Source of the DNA: UBA6059 sp965227155
GTDB taxonomy: Bacteria; Bacteroidota; Bacteroidia; Cytophagales; Cyclobacteriaceae
Assembly (NCBI GenBank): GCA_965227155.1
Contig: OZ245731.1
Span: 1,240,001-1,304,000 of the forward strand
Reading direction: 5' to 3'
Length of the DNA: 64,000 nucleotides
In this document: piece by piece, positions 32,845 to 41,504 of the stretch
How the letters are laid out: each line of letters opens with the position of its first letter
Numbering within the stretch: position 1 is the stretch's first letter
Notes under the pieces: model-generated
Seen by the model: only the letters and a program-made list of their open reading frames with translations
The model's database searches: none
Told to the model about the DNA's origin: nothing
Translations under genes and position numbers: made by a program

Positions 32845-34165
32845 ATTTCCGCATTTTACGATACAAGGTATTCCTGCCTATGCCCAACTTTTTGGCAGCC
32901 TGACTGATGTTGCCTGCTTCAGATTTTAGTATTGTTGCAATCTGCTCTTTTTCAGTTTCAACAAGTGAATCAGTACGGTCTTCAGATTTTGAGAGCTGCA
33001 AAAGCGTAGCGGTAGGAAGCTGACCTAAAATAACCGCACGCTCTAGCAAGTGGATCAACTCTCGTACATTCCCAGGCCAGTGGTACGCCTCCAGTTTGTC
33101 ATAATCCTCTTTGGTAAGTGCCAGATTGGCCTTGTACTTTCTGTTGAATATGTCCAGGTAGTGATTTGCTAAAAGTATGATATCTTTTTTGCGTGCTTTT
33201 AAAGGTGGCACCTCCACGGTAATGGTATTGATGCGGTAAAAAAGATCTTCTCTGAACCCTCCGCTATCAACCAACTCCATCAAGCCACTATGCGCTGCAG
33301 CAATCACACGGATGTCCACCGGTCTTGGCATATGGTCACCAATGGCCGTGACTGATTTGGATTGCAAAACAGTCAACAATTTAGCTTGAATTGCAAGCGG
33401 CAATTCATCCACATGATCCAAAAATAATGTGCCATAGTTGGCCAGCTCGATAAGCCCTGTTTTGTCCTCATGCGCATCAGTGAAAGCCCCTTTCTTATGG
33501 CCAAAAAGTGTCGACTCAAAAAGGTTTTGTTGAATGGCTGCCAGGTCAACTTGAATAAAAGGTTGACTGGCTCTGTTGGACCGTTGATGAATTGCCCTGC
33601 CCAGCATTTCCTTTCCGGTACCGTGTTCACCTAAAATCAGGACGGAAGCATCAGTCACTGCTACTTTCTCCACTGTATCAAATAGTGCTGCCATGGCTGC
33701 ACTTTTGCCAATCATGCCATAGTAGGACTTGTTGTAATGATCAATAAGTGACGCTCTGGATTTGCTTTGAGACTTTAAAGCTCTCTGAGAAGCACAGGCT
33801 CTTAGCGCCGACTCGATAGTGGCGATCAGCTTCTCATTTTGAAAAGGTTTTTCTAAAAAATCAAAAGCACCACGCTTTACTGCCTGCACTGCCTGATCAA
33901 GCGAGCCATAAGCTGTAAGTACTATAATGCTTAATGTAGGGTCTTGATCCAGAATATTTTTAAGTAGGGTCATGCCTTCTTCGCCCTGACTGTAACCCAC
34001 CCTAAAATTCATATCTAAAATAAGCGCACCAATGTCATGTGACTGCAACAGATCATATACCATTGCAGGATTATTGGATATAATCACCTCTTCCACGTGA
34101 TCCTCCAACACCATAGATATTGTGAGCAGCATATCCTGATCATCGTCCAGAGCAAGCACTTTCAT
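32834..34165 (-). CDS. Sigma-54-dependent response regulator, NtrC family
   Basis: A 443-residue enhancer-binding protein. The receiver domain (1-120) has the acidic pocket DDD near residue 8, phospho-acceptor Asp51 (LILDM) and Lys106 (FLEKPF). The AAA+ domain has Walker A GEHGTGKE (179-186), the sigma-54 contact loop GAFTDA (226-231, a common variant of GAFTGA) and Walker B GTLFLD (245-250). A Fis-type helix-turn-helix closes the protein (GNISQAAKKLGIGRNTLYRKM). It overlaps the kinase by 11 bp. Its likely target is the divergent permease gene, which has a sigma-54 promoter. Confidence 0.93.
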   Translation of the reverse strand: MKVLALDDDQDMLLTISMVLEDHVEEVIISNNPAMVYDLLQSHDIGALILDMNFRVGYSQGEEGMTLLKNILDQDPTLSIIVLTAYGSLDQAVQAVKRGAFDFLEKPFQNEKLIATIESALRACASQRALKSQSKSRASLIDHYNKSYYGMIGKSAAMAALFDTVEKVAVTDASVLILGEHGTGKEMLGRAIHQRSNRASQPFIQVDLAAIQQNLFESTLFGHKKGAFTDAHEDKTGLIELANYGTLFLDHVDELPLAIQAKLLTVLQSKSVTAIGDHMPRPVDIRVIAAAHSGLMELVDSGGFREDLFYRINTITVEVPPLKARKKDIILLANHYLDIFNRKYKANLALTKEDYDKLEAYHWPGNVRELIHLLERAVILGQLPTATLLQLSKSEDRTDSLVETEKEQIATILKSEAGNISQAAKKLGIGRNTLYRKMRKYGL

Positions 34166-34185
34166 GGCGGTAAGGTAAAAGGAAC

Positions 34186-34202
34186 TGTTCCAACCTGGAA
34201 CA
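34186..34202. promoter_or_regulatory. Dyad TGTTCC-N5-GGAACA, candidate enhancer for the NtrC-type regulator
   Basis: A perfect inverted repeat, TGTTCC (34186-34191) and GGAACA (34197-34202), lies about 90 bp upstream of the sigma-54 promoter, a usual distance for an enhancer site. A second overlapping dyad, GGAAC-T-GTTCC, spans 34181-34191. It sits 20 bp from the regulator's own start, so autoregulation is possible. Confidence 0.5.
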
Positions 34203-34289
34203 ATCTGATGTACAAATTGCGAACACTATTCAAACTAAGCGAAGTATAATTCACCCTCTAACCTCTGTTTATCAGGGGTTTATAAATTA

Positions 34290-34305
34290 TGGCAGCTTTT
34301 TGGCA
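34290..34305 (+). promoter_or_regulatory. Sigma-54 promoter for the FtsX-like permease
   Basis: TGGCAGCTTTTTGGCA has the -24 GG and -12 GC elements with exact spacing relative to TGGCAC-N5-TTGCW. The differences from the fuller consensus TGGCACG-N4-TTGCA are CG to GC after TGGCA, and one T to G before the -12 GC. The ATG at 34330 lies 25 nt after the -12 GC, allowing a leader of roughly 14 nt. Confidence 0.65.
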
Positions 34306-34329
34306 AATAAGATTGTAAATTCAATTGCC

Positions 34330-36756
34330 ATGTTCAGACTATTTTGGAAAACAGTAATAAGAAATCTTTGGAAAAACAGAACCAACGCTATCATCAATAT
34401 GGTAGGACTGGCAATGGGGCTCGCCAGCTGTCTTTTCCTCTATGCTTTCTTGAAGTACGAATACACCTTCGATATTAACCAGCCTAAAGCTGAGCAGATT
34501 TACAGGGTTAACATCACCAAAGACTATCCTAATCGCACATTGCGAGATGGAAACACTGAATCGATGCTGGTAACAGCCATCCGCAATGAAATCCCAAACC
34601 TGGAGGGCATTATTCAGGTCATCGGACCTACAAATGCCCTTGTAACTATCGATCCAAACACTGATCAATCAAGAATATTTGAAGAGAAAAGGAATCTATT
34701 CTATGCTGATACCGCCTTCCTCAGCCATTTTGAATATGATTTTATTGCAGGAAACCCTAAAACCGCCCTGGATGACATCAATAACATTGTCCTTTCCTCA
34801 AAACTGGTACGCAAATATTACCCTGATTTTGTGGGCAGAGAAATGGATCTACTAGGGAAGTCTATTGAGTTGCATGAAGAATTTACAGTCACCATAACCG
34901 GTGTAATAGACAACCCACCGGCTAATTCTACTATTCCATTTGAAGCACTGATTTCGGCAGAAATCTATTACAAGCTGAATGAATGGGATAGGGATAACTG
35001 GGGCAATATTGCAGCCGGAATGACATTTGTAGTCCTTCAGCCCAATCAAAGTATCGCCTCTGTAGAAACACAGCTAAAACAAATAGTACAGAAATATCGC
35101 CATGAAGATGACGCCAAAATCATTTCCTATAGCCTGCTGAATTTACTGGACATTCATAGTGACCCGTCATGGGGCTATGCTGGCAATTACACCACACAAA
35201 AGCCAATGGTCATTGGGTTTTCTGTAATTGGTATATTCATTTTGATTTCAGCATGCATCAATTTTATCAATCTTCAAACGGCTCAGTCAGTCAATAGAGC
35301 TAAAGAAGTAGGTATCCGCAAAGTCATGGGCAGTAGCCGCTGGCAATTGATAAGCCAGTTTTTGGCAGAAACGCTGATCCTCACCAGTGTTGCCTTTCTA
35401 TTTGCATTGTGGATAGCAGAAATCGCACTTAGCGAATGGAATAAGCTGCTCAGCATTGTGCAAATGAATATGGTACTGGATTGGTCTGTGATCGGGGTTG
35501 GCTTGCTGCTCATAGCATTGGTTACCTTATTGGCTGGTTTCTACCCTGCCATAAGGCTGTCAGGCTATGAGCCGGTAAAAGCACTGCAAAACAAATTTGC
35601 AGTGGATAAAGGTGGTCATAAAGGCACATTGTTCCTACGTAGAACCCTCGTGATCGTTCAGTTTGTGATCTCACAGCTATTATTAATCTGTACCATTGTG
35701 GTGGCCCTCCAGATGAACTATTTTGTGAATAAAGATCTGGGGTTCAACACCGAGCAGGTACTCCACATCAGCAATTTCAAGCCTAATCAGAATCAGATCA
35801 ATCAGCTTGCCCAGGGGCTATCTGAAATACCTGAAATTGAAGCCTTCTCAATCTCTTCGGGCCCGCCACAAACAGGTACAAGGTACAATACAACCTTCAT
35901 AGAAGTAGGTCAGGAAGATAAAGGTGACATGAGAACAGAAAATAAGTTTGTAGACCACCGCTATCTTGATTTCTGGGATGTGGAACTGATAGCCGGACGT
36001 AACTTTCGAGCCGATGAATATGATGATACCATACAGGGATTCATCGTCAATGAGGCTCTGGTAAAACAACTTGAGGTAGATAACCCAAGAGAGGCTGTTG
36101 GTAAAATGCTCAAAAGCTATGGTACCCGAGCACCGATCGTAGGGGTGGTAAAAGACTTTCACAATAATGTCCTGAATGATGAAATAGGCCCTGTGATCAT
36201 GTTTTGCTGGAATATCAACTCCGACGGGGTGGATGTAAAAGTAAACCGAGGAAACTATGCGGCAGTGTTGCCACAGTTGGAAACGCTTTGGCGCTCTGTA
36301 TATCCAAGCCGCACATTTGCCTACCTGCCAATGGATGATTATATGCTACAGGGCTACATCGTAGAGGATATTATGTTCAAAAGCATCAGGGTGTTTGCAA
36401 TTATCGCGATTCTGATTGGCTGTCTGGGTTTATATGGGCTGGTATCCTATATGGCCATTCAAAAAACAAAAGAAATTGGTATACGCAAGGTGCTGGGCGC
36501 CAGCTATCAGCAGGTGCTTTTCATCTTTTCCAGAAAGTTTTTCCTCTGGATCATTATTGCTTTTGCAATTGCCGCTCCGGTGGCATTTCAGGCAATGCAA
36601 TTGTGGCTCAGCAACTATGCGTATAGGATAGAACTTGGCTGGTACATCTTTGCCTTAAGCTTATTGGTTTCTATAGTACTTACCGCGGCTACTATCAGCT
36701 ACAAAGCCATCAAGATTGTCTTGAGAAATCCGGTTCATGCATTACGATATGAGTAA
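34330..36756 (+). CDS. FtsX/MacB-like ABC transporter permease
   Basis: A ~808-residue permease. It has an N-terminal helix (NAIINMVGLAMGLASCLFLYAF), a large periplasmic MacB-type core domain, an FtsX domain with three helices near 280-410 (RAKEVGIRKVMGSSRWQLISQFLAETLIL), a second helix and core domain, and a C-terminal FtsX domain (QKTKEIGIRKVLGASYQQVLFIF). The duplicated ExGIRKVxG motif contacts the ATPase. No ATPase gene is adjacent. I chose the ATG at 34330 (MFRLFWKTVIRNLWKNR); an upstream TTG overlaps the promoter. Divergent from the NtrC-type regulator, it is its probable target. Confidence 0.88.
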   Translation: MFRLFWKTVIRNLWKNRTNAIINMVGLAMGLASCLFLYAFLKYEYTFDINQPKAEQIYRVNITKDYPNRTLRDGNTESMLVTAIRNEIPNLEGIIQVIGPTNALVTIDPNTDQSRIFEEKRNLFYADTAFLSHFEYDFIAGNPKTALDDINNIVLSSKLVRKYYPDFVGREMDLLGKSIELHEEFTVTITGVIDNPPANSTIPFEALISAEIYYKLNEWDRDNWGNIAAGMTFVVLQPNQSIASVETQLKQIVQKYRHEDDAKIISYSLLNLLDIHSDPSWGYAGNYTTQKPMVIGFSVIGIFILISACINFINLQTAQSVNRAKEVGIRKVMGSSRWQLISQFLAETLILTSVAFLFALWIAEIALSEWNKLLSIVQMNMVLDWSVIGVGLLLIALVTLLAGFYPAIRLSGYEPVKALQNKFAVDKGGHKGTLFLRRTLVIVQFVISQLLLICTIVVALQMNYFVNKDLGFNTEQVLHISNFKPNQNQINQLAQGLSEIPEIEAFSISSGPPQTGTRYNTTFIEVGQEDKGDMRTENKFVDHRYLDFWDVELIAGRNFRADEYDDTIQGFIVNEALVKQLEVDNPREAVGKMLKSYGTRAPIVGVVKDFHNNVLNDEIGPVIMFCWNINSDGVDVKVNRGNYAAVLPQLETLWRSVYPSRTFAYLPMDDYMLQGYIVEDIMFKSIRVFAIIAILIGCLGLYGLVSYMAIQKTKEIGIRKVLGASYQQVLFIFSRKFFLWIIIAFAIAAPVAFQAMQLWLSNYAYRIELGWYIFALSLLVSIVLTAATISYKAIKIVLRNPVHALRYE

Positions 36757-36761
36757 ATAAT

Positions 36762-36789
36762 AGTCCTGACTCTGTATGGGGTCAGGACT
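36762..36789. terminator. Possible shared hairpin between convergent genes
   Basis: A 9-bp stem AGTCCTGAC / GTCAGGACT with a 10-nt loop follows the permease stop and covers the stop of the convergent gene. There is no T-tract on either side, so it is a weak candidate. Confidence 0.35.
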
Positions 36790-37810
36790 CCTCCTCGTAG
36801 AAAAGCTTGTAGTAATGAAGCCCTTTTTCTTCGTCAAAGCCCTTTTCTATACGGCTCCTATTGCCGTGCACATAAACATGGAAATTTTTGTCGAGCTTAA
36901 TCACTGAGCGAATATGGCGCTGCGCCATTTGTACTGCGCTGGGGGAAATCTCAAAACTCCGCTCAAACATAGGGCTTTCCGTTTCCTCCGAGATTTGTTG
37001 CTGAAATTGATGAAAAGCTTCCCTCCTTTCCGGTGCCTGGAGCACGATTTCTTCAAACTCTTCCTCATCAAAGGTCTCCCGGCTTTTAAAATATTCTACC
37101 GACCTGTTTAGCAAGTCTATTTGCTCAACCCGATCCTCTTCATCAGATTGCAGCGCAAACTTCTTGCACATATCCAGGTACTGGTTGGTGTGAAAATACT
37201 CATTGGCAATGGGCGCTACGCCGAGAAACTTCTCTTTCCAATACCGTGCTTCCTCCTGCGTGTTGGTTTTGTCAACAATTGCAACTCTGTAACCCTCATC
37301 TGCAGCAGTATTGAAAATGATGGCCCCCTTATCTAATTTATGGCTATTTATTCCCTCGAGTAGCTCCAGCTCGAAAGTGTCTTCAGCTGGCCGAAGCTTT
37401 ATAAACTGCTCCTTGCTTTCAGATTTAAATATGCCAATGGCATCTAGAATCTCATCTTCAAACACGCAGTTTTCCAGAACAACCACCATTAATTCTCCCG
37501 GTTTAATATTCTTATGATTGCTGCAATCGTAAAGATGCTGGGCAAATTGCAGGCTTTTGGTAAATATTCCTGAAGCCCCTTGAAAAACCTCTGTAATGCT
37601 TTGATAAAGCGGTTTTTCCTGATCCGAAAAGCTGAATAATTGCTGCTCCTTAAAGGATTTGGTGAAGTAGGTTTTAAGAGCACCCTCCATTTTTTCATCC
37701 CTTATTGGCAGCATCCTTTTTGATAGAATAAGAGGCTCTTCCTTTGACTTATTACCCACCTTGTGGATGGCTATTTCTGTAAAGCAGGCCTGTGAAAAAT
37801 CGTACAGCAT
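36782..37810 (-). CDS. Nucleoid-associated protein (NdpA/YejK family)
   Basis: A 342-residue soluble protein of the 37-kDa nucleoid-associated family. Recognisable parts are the N-terminal IAIHKVGNKSKEEPL, the middle GELMVVVLENCVFEDEILDAIGIFKSE, then DKGAIIFNTAADEGYRVAIVD and ARYWKEKFLGVAPIANEYFHT. The family binds DNA non-specifically; its physiological role is not well defined. It converges on the permease gene, and a lipoprotein gene lies 18 bp upstream in the same direction. Confidence 0.85.
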   Translation of the reverse strand: MLYDFSQACFTEIAIHKVGNKSKEEPLILSKRMLPIRDEKMEGALKTYFTKSFKEQQLFSFSDQEKPLYQSITEVFQGASGIFTKSLQFAQHLYDCSNHKNIKPGELMVVVLENCVFEDEILDAIGIFKSESKEQFIKLRPAEDTFELELLEGINSHKLDKGAIIFNTAADEGYRVAIVDKTNTQEEARYWKEKFLGVAPIANEYFHTNQYLDMCKKFALQSDEEDRVEQIDLLNRSVEYFKSRETFDEEEFEEIVLQAPERREAFHQFQQQISEETESPMFERSFEISPSAVQMAQRHIRSVIKLDKNFHVYVHGNRSRIEKGFDEEKGLHYYKLFYEEES

Positions 37811-37828
37811 GGCTATATATTCTACTGA

Positions 37829-38440
37829 TTAATCCTTCAGACTTACTTCAATATCGCCAAAAAGTCTTCCTTGAAAAACAATTATGCCACGGGCTGTTTC
37901 CCCGTCAGGTATCTTTTGGGTTAAAATATCTCCTTCGTACAATTCGGCCTTCAACTTTCTGTTGGCTGAAGAAGCCTTGATCATACTAAAGTTAGCCAGC
38001 ACCACCCCTAAACCAGCTTTAAGCACCAACTGTGCTGTAGTGAGTGAGGTAGGGGCCGGAATTGCAATTAGGAAATACAGCAAATGCATAATTTCATTCT
38101 GCTTCAAAAGCTTAAAGCTCTCCTGCCTATTGTAAGTCTTCAGCACATTCTTATTTAACCTGAAGACTAAATCGTCCGCCGGGCGAAGGGTATCACCTGT
38201 ATTGTTGGTAAGCTCAAAAGCCACTACAGATAGGTTTTTATTTTCTTCCTTTTTGGTGTATCGCTTATTTACTCTTTTGGAGAAAGCCTGAAGATCGTAT
38301 GCATAGCTAATTTGATCGCCCTCCACTGTTTTGGATAGACTGACTTCTTCTACTGTGAGCGGACTATAGGTACTCGCGCAGCTACTTATCAAAAAAGCAG
38401 TTACCAGATAAAAAAATATATTGTTGATTTTCAGGGTCAT
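37829..38440 (-). CDS. Putative lipoprotein of unknown function
   Basis: A 203-residue protein with a lipoprotein signal (NIFFYLVTAFLISSC, lipobox Cys21). It has a beta-rich middle with the phrase VVAFELTNNTGDTLRPADDLVFRL, like DUF-type domains dealing with extracellular beta-sandwiches. A hydrophobic segment (HLLYFLIAIPAPTSLTTAQLVLKAGLGVVLA) near 115-150 might be a membrane helix, and the end is GETARGIIVFQGRLFGDIEV. I do not recognise the family. It may be cotranscribed with the nucleoid-associated protein gene. Confidence 0.6.
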   Translation of the reverse strand: MTLKINNIFFYLVTAFLISSCASTYSPLTVEEVSLSKTVEGDQISYAYDLQAFSKRVNKRYTKKEENKNLSVVAFELTNNTGDTLRPADDLVFRLNKNVLKTYNRQESFKLLKQNEIMHLLYFLIAIPAPTSLTTAQLVLKAGLGVVLANFSMIKASSANRKLKAELYEGDILTQKIPDGETARGIIVFQGRLFGDIEVSLKD

Positions 38441-38484
38441 AGGTTGTGACTAATGATTACTTAACGGGCAAATTGCCTCTCTTT

Positions 38485-40473
38485 TTACTTTTTGGCAAAT
38501 ATAACGCATGATATTTCCGGGATTTCAAGTTTGCGCTCTTCCCAGAAAGCAGTTGCCTCCAAGTCCCACTGGTGGTCATACAATACCCTGCGCCAACCCT
38601 GCTCCTGCAAATCCATACTCTTTTTTTCTCTGCTTCCATTGTAAAGCACTAAAATTTCCTCCCAGTCGTCATTATTGGCATGGTTAGATATTATGAAGGC
38701 AACCAATAAGTCATCATCGGTCTCTACAAATGATAGATTTTGCTGAATCATTTCCTTGGTGGACATTCTGAAGGCCGGGTGGCTTTTTCGGAATAGGATC
38801 AGATTCTTATGATATTCAAAAACCTCTTTGAAAGCAGCCTTTCTGGGCCATTGGATCTGATTGATACTATCTGGGGATTCATAGCTATTTTCCACACCAT
38901 ATTTAGTTCTCAAAAAATCGGCACCTGCATGCAAGAAAGGTACCCCCTGGCTGGTGAAAACAATTGTTTCAGCCAGTTGATGCATGCGAATGAGCTCCGT
39001 TTCACTTGCATCTGGGTTGGTTGCCTTAAGCTTGTCATACAAGGTATTGTTATCATGGCACGATACATAATTGATGGTTTGTGAGGGCTGCGGTGACCAA
39101 GGCGTATTAGTGTAATTTACAGCCTCATAATCAACCTGAGGATGCTCTGTAGCAGCTACCACACCAAACTTTATGCTCTCTTTAGCTGTGGTCTTGCCTG
39201 ACACAAATCCATTGTCTTTTTCCTCATACCAATGGCCCTTGATGGCATCTCGCAGTTCATCACTAAAGGCTGCAATGCCATTCAAGTCAGCTACATTAGC
39301 CTTAAGTGCTCTTACCGAATCAGGCAGTGGTGATGCCCCGGCTGTCCAGCCTTCTCCATAAATAAATATGGTGGGGTCTAAAGCATGGAGGGCATCGGTT
39401 ACGGCATTCATAGTTTCAAGGTCATGGATACCCATCAAATCAAACCGAAACCCGTCTATGTGGTATTCTCTAGCCCAGTATGTAACCGATTCGATGATAA
39501 ACTTGCGCATCATATACCTTTCAGAAGCCGTTTCATTGCCACAGGCGGCGGCATCAGAAAATCCACCATTTTCATTTTGGCGGTAATAATAGCCGGGCAC
39601 TAATTGATTAAAATTTGACTCCTCAGTATAGCCGGTGTGATTATAGACCACATCCATAATTACCCGGATTCCAGCTTCATGCAGGGCTTTTACCATAGCT
39701 TTGAATTCCTTGATTCGTACGCTTCCATCGTACGGATCGGTAGCATAGCTCCCTTCTGGCACGTTGTAATTTTGAGGATCATAACCCCAATTAAATTTGG
39801 CTTGATCCAGCTTTGTCTCATCAATTGAGCGGAAATCAAAAGCAGGTAGTATGTGCACATGCGTAATACCAAGTTCCTTCAGATGATCCAGCCCGGTGGA
39901 GGCTCCATGGCTGGTGGTTCCGGTTTCCGTAAGACCCAGGTATTTGCCTTTTTGCATAATACCGGATTCAGGGTGGATGGACATATCCCGGATATGCAGC
40001 TCATAAATTATGATATCTTCAAAAGCCTCCAATGCCGGAGCCTTATCTGCTGACCAACCGGGTGGGTCTGTGCTCTCCAAATCAACAATCATGGCTCGCT
40101 GGCCATTTACACCTACTGCACGAGCATAAGGTTCTGCTACTTCTGTCTTCCACAGACCATCTATTTTTGCCTGCACAGTGTAATAAATGTCCGCATAATC
40201 ACCCTCGAGCTCAGCTTTCCAGGTGCCCCCTCCATCCATCACCATATTAATTTCCTCAAAGGCACTACCGTCGTGCCCTTTATGATAGAGCTTCAACTTC
40301 AATTCGGATGCAGTAGGTGCCCATACCTTAATCGTAGTTTTGGATGCCGTGTAGGTCATACCAAGATCATTTCCTTCATAGGTAGGATAGGATTCAAAAG
40401 TCAATTCTCCTTTTTGATTGGTACAGGACTGCATCATCAGCAAATAGAACACACAAAAAAGAAAGATGCGCAT
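38485..40473 (-). CDS. pulA: Type I pullulanase, lipoprotein
   Basis: A ~662-residue GH13 alpha-1,6-debranching enzyme for pullulan, starch or glycogen. It has a lipoprotein signal MRIFLFCVFYLLMMQSC (Cys17), an N-terminal CBM48-like domain (TTIKVWAPTASELKLKLY), and a (beta/alpha)8 barrel with YNHTG, the nucleophile Asp in GFRFDLMGIHD, the acid Glu in YGEGWTAG, and SCHDNNTL. The C-terminal beta domain follows. The ATG at 40473 gives the signal peptide; an ATG 20 codons upstream would bury it. It probably faces the periplasm or cell surface. It is divergent from the HNH gene. Confidence 0.92.
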   Translation of the reverse strand: MRIFLFCVFYLLMMQSCTNQKGELTFESYPTYEGNDLGMTYTASKTTIKVWAPTASELKLKLYHKGHDGSAFEEINMVMDGGGTWKAELEGDYADIYYTVQAKIDGLWKTEVAEPYARAVGVNGQRAMIVDLESTDPPGWSADKAPALEAFEDIIIYELHIRDMSIHPESGIMQKGKYLGLTETGTTSHGASTGLDHLKELGITHVHILPAFDFRSIDETKLDQAKFNWGYDPQNYNVPEGSYATDPYDGSVRIKEFKAMVKALHEAGIRVIMDVVYNHTGYTEESNFNQLVPGYYYRQNENGGFSDAAACGNETASERYMMRKFIIESVTYWAREYHIDGFRFDLMGIHDLETMNAVTDALHALDPTIFIYGEGWTAGASPLPDSVRALKANVADLNGIAAFSDELRDAIKGHWYEEKDNGFVSGKTTAKESIKFGVVAATEHPQVDYEAVNYTNTPWSPQPSQTINYVSCHDNNTLYDKLKATNPDASETELIRMHQLAETIVFTSQGVPFLHAGADFLRTKYGVENSYESPDSINQIQWPRKAAFKEVFEYHKNLILFRKSHPAFRMSTKEMIQQNLSFVETDDDLLVAFIISNHANNDDWEEILVLYNGSREKKSMDLQEQGWRRVLYDHQWDLEATAFWEERKLEIPEISCVIFAKK

Positions 40474-40556
40474 AATTAGAATTTTGAAAGGTAAGATAAT
40501 GTCTGAATTTCTTTCATCGGCCATAAATTCCATTCTATGAGCAGATTTTCTGGATT

Positions 40557-40572
40557 TATCGAATAGTCGATA
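40557..40572. promoter_or_regulatory. 16-bp dyad TATCGA-N4-TCGATA in the pulA/HNH spacer
   Basis: Perfect 6-bp arms around ATAG, between the divergent pulA (84 bp away) and HNH gene (60 bp away). It could be an operator for either; no binder is suggested by neighbours. Confidence 0.3.
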
Positions 40573-40631
40573 TACCGTTATGGAGAATCTTTATTTTAGA
40601 TAACAATAAATTAATAACACAACCAAAAGCT

Positions 40632-41216
40632 ATGTCCATTCAAAAGATCGAACGAATAGAAGAGGTCTGGAAACCTATCGATGGTTTTAAAAATTATGAA
40701 GTTTCCAACAAAGGACAGATTAGAAGTAAAGACCGAAAATCCTGGCACAATGGAAGCCAGAAGCACATGAAAATCAAAGGTAAGATCATGAAGCAGCGAT
40801 GGAATAAAAGCTGCAAATGTTACTTCATGGATCTTATTAATGATGAAGGCAAGCGCAAAACTGTTTACCCTCACAAAGAGGTGGCGAAAGCATTTTGTAT
40901 CAATGTGCTTCCGGACGAGTTTACTATGGTGATTCATTTAGATAATGATCCCACCAACAACGATTCTACAAACCTGGAATGGGTAAACCCATCTGATCAC
41001 ATGTCCTTTCAATTTCAGGTGGGTAATAAAGACAATTACAAAGTCTGGAAAGTCCGAAAGAAAAAATATAAAAATGGTTTTCGCCCGGATACTGTTTTTA
41101 AAGGAAGGCCCAGGAAAGCCCAAAATCAAGCCAATGAGGACCAGCAAGGGAAAGAATCCGATAATCCTTCTAAAACCGAACAGCCAAATGATCAATTAGA
41201 AGAAGTTTTTGTATAA
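40632..41216 (+). CDS. NUMOD4 domain HNH endonuclease-like protein
   Basis: A 194-residue protein. The N-terminus has a NUMOD4 DNA-binding motif, EVWKPIDGFKNYEVSNKGQIRS, as in homing endonucleases. The centre has an HNH core, VIHLDNDPTNNDSTNLEWV, with the His, Asn and Asn positions present. The C-terminal ~60 residues are basic then polar and low-complexity (KVWKVRKKKYKNG, later NQANEDQQGKESDN). No intron, intein or recombination gene is adjacent, so it is a free-standing gene. A terminator follows directly. Confidence 0.8.
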   Translation: MSIQKIERIEEVWKPIDGFKNYEVSNKGQIRSKDRKSWHNGSQKHMKIKGKIMKQRWNKSCKCYFMDLINDEGKRKTVYPHKEVAKAFCINVLPDEFTMVIHLDNDPTNNDSTNLEWVNPSDHMSFQFQVGNKDNYKVWKVRKKKYKNGFRPDTVFKGRPRKAQNQANEDQQGKESDNPSKTEQPNDQLEEVFV

Positions 41217-41221
41217 AAAAA

Positions 41222-41246
41222 AGAGGATCTTAGGATCCTCTCTTTT
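41222..41246 (+). terminator. Terminator of the HNH-like gene
   Basis: An 8-bp stem AGAGGATC / GATCCTCT with loop TTAG begins 6 bp after the stop and is followed by CTTTTC. The remaining spacer to 41504 is AT-rich; I see a 10-bp palindrome TGACTAGTCA at 41277-41286 and no gene. Confidence 0.7.
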
Positions 41247-41504
41247 CATCAACCAACCGTAAAACTAGTGAAAGACTGACTAGTCAAATCTAATTTTGAG
41301 TTTTTAACCTTTATTATGAAAACCTCCTTATGAGATTCTATTGCTTGTTGAGCTTTTGACCTTAGGCTCAGTGTTGTTGTAAACAAGCACTTACCATTAA
41401 TCAAAGCCTATGCCAGTTTTATCAACTCCCTGATTTATAAGGTTTTGTGAATTAAAAGGTTTAGAAAAATGAAAAATGTGTTCGGAAACGTGACAACTAA
41501 ATTT

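Noticed and set aside
34300..34329. TTG start for the FtsX-like permease, ten codons upstream
   Set aside because: That codon lies within the sigma-54 promoter, so it would not be transcribed; the ATG at 34330 fits.
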